From Streptococcus cristatus (GTDB lineage: Bacteria; Bacillota; Bacilli; Lactobacillales; Streptococcaceae): a DNA stretch of 64,000 bases. The stretch covers positions 370,523 to 434,522 of the forward strand of contig NZ_VSJJ01000001.1 of the NCBI RefSeq assembly GCF_008369405.1, given 5' to 3'. Within the stretch, counting starts at the first letter, position 1. The number at the start of each line of letters is the position of its first letter. A program made the position numbers and the translations under genes. The notes beneath the pieces are model-generated. The model was not told where the DNA came from. It saw nothing but the letters and a program-made list of their open reading frames with translations, and searched no databases. Below, in pieces: positions 60,887 to 64,000 of the stretch.

Positions 60887-63800
60887 TTAATCTAATTCAA
60901 AAGAAAGTTGTTCTTGCTTTTCTTTTCCTTTTTCGTGGAATTGTCGTAAGGCCTGATCAATAATATCTAAATCCGTTTCTGTTTCAATCAATGGCGCGAG
61001 TACATCGTATTCGGCCTTTTTAGTTTGATAGTCCTCTTCCTTTGGAAAATTTTTCTCAATCTCTACTTTAGCAATAGTCCATTTATCTTTTAATTCATCC
61101 AATAAGTTCTGAGTTTTCACTTGGTCCTCCTTAATGTGATCAATCGTATGTTGGAGCCTTTGAATCGTTCCCAAAGAAGAATACAAATCTAAACTGACAG
61201 AATACTGGTTTTCTCCTACAATCTTAACAGAGAAGGTTTCAGGAAGAGGTTGATTTGTTGGAAGACTAAGCATTTTAATGTCAAATCCTCGATAACTTGC
61301 TAGGGTACGGAATTCTTTGCTGTCAGATTGATTATGACGGATAAGACGGTGTAGGGATTCACCTGCTTCAGCTCGTTGCTCAAAAGCTTGCTTACCTACT
61401 GTCATAGAAAATGCTTGGTCTTTCGACATTTCAGACTGTTGAATGTCGCCTTCATACTTGCTTAATCGTTTCTCAAGAATGGGAATATTTTCTTCACAGT
61501 AAGAGATTGTATGACGATAGTGATCCTTGCTACGTTGAAAGGCGCGTCTTTGATTTTCTAATAGAGTTAGATCATTCTCTAGTTCCATCTTATATTTGAG
61601 ATAAGGATTACCTGTTGCTAGTGCCTTAAAATCAGAAGCTGTCATGGTCTGCTCATCAATGTCTTCCGCAGCACGAATCGGCTCCTTAGAAGTCATAATC
61701 TGCTTAATATAACGGAGTTTGTTCTCCTGAGTTGCCCATAGATAATTATCAAATGAACCTTTGGTAATGTAGTGGTAAATATCCACTTCCTTGTTTTCAT
61801 TTCCCTGTCGGATAATACGTCCATTACGTTGCTGAATGTCACTTGGTCTCCAAGGGACATCCAGATGGTGAACTGCTTTCATCTTGCTCTGAACATTTAA
61901 ACCTGTTCCTCCTTTTTCAGTTGAAGCAAGGAGAATCCGCACCTCTCCTGCATTGACCTTTCGAGACAAGCTATTTTTCTTTTCATCACTATTGGCATCA
62001 TGTACAAAGGCAATTTCCTTACTAGGGATTCCTCTATCAACTAATAAAGCCTTTATTTCAGAATAAACATCAAAGCCATTATCCTTTTTCTTAGGTGTGC
62101 CAATATCTGAAAAAATCATCTGAGTAGCCTTATTTTCAATTCCCTCACGATAAATTCTCTCAACATTATCCACTACCTGAAGCAGTTTATGATTGTCTGC
62201 TAGACTATAACTAGAGTCCAATAAACGCATATCAATTGCTAGTTTTCGCGCCTCACCCGTAATTTTTAACATGTTATCCTGGCTCGGATCAACTGTTCCA
62301 CATTTGACAGCATCTGACCTCATAACTAATTCTTCTAAATAGAGTTTCTGGTTTTCAGTTAACTCACTCTCAATAGGGATAATATGAGCTTCTGGAACAG
62401 GTAAATCCAACATATCTTGTGTTTGAATGTCGGCTGTTTCTTTATAGATTTTCATCAACTCAGGTAGATTGACAAACTTTTTAAATCGTTTCTTAGGTTG
62501 GTACTTATCCCCTGTAGGAGCTAATTCCATAGAGTTTTGAATTTCTCCAAAAGCACCTACCCAAGAGTCAAAATAATCAACTTGATAGTGTTTTAAGATA
62601 TCTGGTTGAATATAGTTCATCATAGTGTATAACTCACTAATAGAATTTGAAACAGGTGTTCCTGTCGCAAAGACAATATTTTTAAAATCATGTTCTTCCT
62701 GAATCTGTCGAACCTTCATTTCCATATCCACATTCTTCTTAGAAGTTGTATTGGTAATCCCTGCTACATTTCCAAGTCCAGTAATGGGACGTATATTTTT
62801 AAAGTGATGTGCTTCATCCACAAAGAGAAAATCAATTCCTAAGTTCTCAAAATCAATAAAACTATCACGATTAAAGCGTTGGAGTTCTTCCAATTGTTTC
62901 TCTAGACCACTTATTGATTGTTCTGCTTCTTTAACAGTATACTTATTTTCAGAATGTGTTTTAATCTCTCGTAGTTCATTAAGTTTATCCTCGATATAAT
63001 TCATCTGTCTTTCTTTACTGACAGGGATCTTTTCAAATTGAGAATCCCCAATGACAATGGCATCGTAATCTCCTGTAATAATACGTGACACAAACTGTTT
63101 TCTTCTTGCCTTCACAAAATCTTTCTTAGTAGTCACAAAGACCTTTTTAGTAGGGAAAAATTTCATGATTTCTTGGCCAAATTGAGCAGATAAACTAGAG
63201 GGCACCACATACAAGGGCTTATGAACCATCCCCAACTCCTTTAATTTAAAGCCAGCACCAAGCATGGTCAAGGTCTTTCCTGAACCTACCTCATGAGCTA
63301 ACAAGGCTCTTTTTTCTTCTACAATTCTTTGAATGGCATTCTCTTGATGAGGACGAAGACTGATGTTTTGTGCCAAGCCATCAATGACTAAATGGCTACC
63401 GTCATACTCTCGACTAACCGTTCGATTATAAAGACGATTATAACTTTCTTCAATGACTTGTTGAACTTCTGGATACCGTGAGACAAAGTCTTGAAAGAGT
63501 TCTTGTAAATGCTGCTCTTTTGCTCTTAGAACAGAGGTTTTTTCCAAATCTGTGATGGTCTTTTTCTTTTCCCCTTCCGTAACAGTCATAGTAATCGTCG
63601 GTTGGTTTGAATTAAGTAAATTCTCAAAAATCTTTCTTCCTGTATCATAACGTGAGCCACTGACTCCAAGACTACTATCTTTGGCACTTGGATAGCGATA
63701 AGCAAATGATGTTCTTAAATGAACCTGCCCATCGACAGGATTCACTTCAATGACTTGTTCAACATCAGGCGAAGACAATTCAAATTCACGATTGGTAAAA

Positions 63801-63997
63801 CATTCAAAGGCAAATTTACCATAAACGGATTGAGGAATCCAACGTGACCCTATTTTAAACTCAATATCTGCCAGATGAATCCTTGGAGGGCGAACAGATT
63901 CTAACAAATCTAAAGCATGAGACCAGTCACATTCTTGATTGTTTTCCTCTACTAATAGTTGAACTACTTCTATCTTGTTGAGAATATCTCCTGACAA
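60887..63997 (-). CDS. Giant SNF2-family helicase of the ICE (C-terminal part, cut by window edge)
   Basis: At least 1036 residues, open at the right edge. Helicase motifs in order: LLAHEVGSGKTLTML (Walker A), LFVDEAHHFKN (DEAH), FATGTPVSNSISELYTMMNY, then the C-terminal lobe with STEKGGTGLNVQSK and QQRNGRIIRQGNENK. The final about 300 residues are coiled coil (YRHTISYCEENIPILEKRL). In Tn5252-type ICEs this protein is often fused to an N-terminal methyltransferase domain, which would lie outside. Role: protection or processing of incoming DNA, inferred. Confidence 0.9.
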   Translation of the reverse strand: MSGDILNKIEVVQLLVEENNQECDWSHALDLLESVRPPRIHLADIEFKIGSRWIPQSVYGKFAFECFTNREFELSSPDVEQVIEVNPVDGQVHLRTSFAYRYPSAKDSSLGVSGSRYDTGRKIFENLLNSNQPTITMTVTEGEKKKTITDLEKTSVLRAKEQHLQELFQDFVSRYPEVQQVIEESYNRLYNRTVSREYDGSHLVIDGLAQNISLRPHQENAIQRIVEEKRALLAHEVGSGKTLTMLGAGFKLKELGMVHKPLYVVPSSLSAQFGQEIMKFFPTKKVFVTTKKDFVKARRKQFVSRIITGDYDAIVIGDSQFEKIPVSKERQMNYIEDKLNELREIKTHSENKYTVKEAEQSISGLEKQLEELQRFNRDSFIDFENLGIDFLFVDEAHHFKNIRPITGLGNVAGITNTTSKKNVDMEMKVRQIQEEHDFKNIVFATGTPVSNSISELYTMMNYIQPDILKHYQVDYFDSWVGAFGEIQNSMELAPTGDKYQPKKRFKKFVNLPELMKIYKETADIQTQDMLDLPVPEAHIIPIESELTENQKLYLEELVMRSDAVKCGTVDPSQDNMLKITGEARKLAIDMRLLDSSYSLADNHKLLQVVDNVERIYREGIENKATQMIFSDIGTPKKKDNGFDVYSEIKALLVDRGIPSKEIAFVHDANSDEKKNSLSRKVNAGEVRILLASTEKGGTGLNVQSKMKAVHHLDVPWRPSDIQQRNGRIIRQGNENKEVDIYHYITKGSFDNYLWATQENKLRYIKQIMTSKEPIRAAEDIDEQTMTASDFKALATGNPYLKYKMELENDLTLLENQRRAFQRSKDHYRHTISYCEENIPILEKRLSKYEGDIQQSEMSKDQAFSMTVGKQAFEQRAEAGESLHRLIRHNQSDSKEFRTLASYRGFDIKMLSLPTNQPLPETFSVKIVGENQYSVSLDLYSSLGTIQRLQHTIDHIKEDQVKTQNLLDELKDKWTIAKVEIEKNFPKEEDYQTKKAEYDVLAPLIETETDLDIIDQALRQFHEKGKEKQEQLSFELD

Positions 63998-64000
63998 AAA

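Overview
The window looks like a chromosomal segment of a Streptococcus of the mitis/sanguinis group, with S. sanguinis, S. cristatus or S. gordonii the closest fits. The signs are low GC, a YSIRK/LPXTG surface protein with SSURE repeats, H2O-forming NADH oxidase, a TatAC-EfeUOB iron island, duplicated CcdA/thioredoxin lipoprotein/MsrAB repair genes, and a Tn5252-type integrative conjugative element (ICE). The species call is inference. No rRNA or tRNA gene was recognised.

1-36.9 kb is core-like chromosome. In order: thymidine kinase (cut by the left edge) divergent from a 4-oxalocrotonate tautomerase; a MATE exporter; a purine-riboswitch-controlled xpt-pbuX operon with guaC next to it; one overlapping five-gene operon efeO-efeB-efeU-tatC-tatA, in which EfeB carries a twin-arginine signal; a ClC channel; a small toxin-antitoxin-like pair with a Panacea (DUF4065) protein; a PrsW-like protease; nox behind a CcpA-type cre; an apbE-flavin reductase operon; two ccdA/Etrx redox modules, one with msrAB and a very Met-rich lipoprotein; two two-component systems; the SSURE adhesin; brnQ; a YdcF-like protein; a B3/4 protein; and a heterodimeric ABC exporter behind a two-hairpin leader. 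A 175-bp structured repeat occurs three times, each time just beyond the 3' end of a gene.

From about 37 kb to beyond the right edge lies the ICE. It has a tyrosine integrase and DUF3173 gene at its left end, then an AT-rich cargo zone (38.8-49.5 kb), then the mobilisation zone (relaxase, two relaxosome proteins, an oriT-like region), an ORF-less group II intron, a PHP-ATPase gene, the PezAT toxin-antitoxin pair and the conserved accessory block (toprim protein, small DUF genes, membrane-anchored protein) running into a giant SNF2 helicase cut by the right edge.

The cargo zone holds two peptide-pheromone systems, both with peptide genes too short for ordinary gene calling. One is an SHP3-type pheromone (C-terminus DIIIIVGG) divergent from an rgg gene that has an in-frame amber codon. 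It faces an operon of an unknown protein, a Nudix hydrolase and decayed biosynthetic genes (nitroreductase-like, PEP-synthase C-terminal domain, BtrH-like). The other is a PhrA-type peptide (C-terminus LDVGKAD) divergent from a TprA/PlcR-family receptor, facing a lactococcin-972-type ABC exporter and 7-TM protein. Other items worth a second look are the Met-rich lipoprotein beside MsrAB, and two DATSGAS motifs at the tail of a flavin reductase encoded next to ApbE, which look like flavinylation sites.
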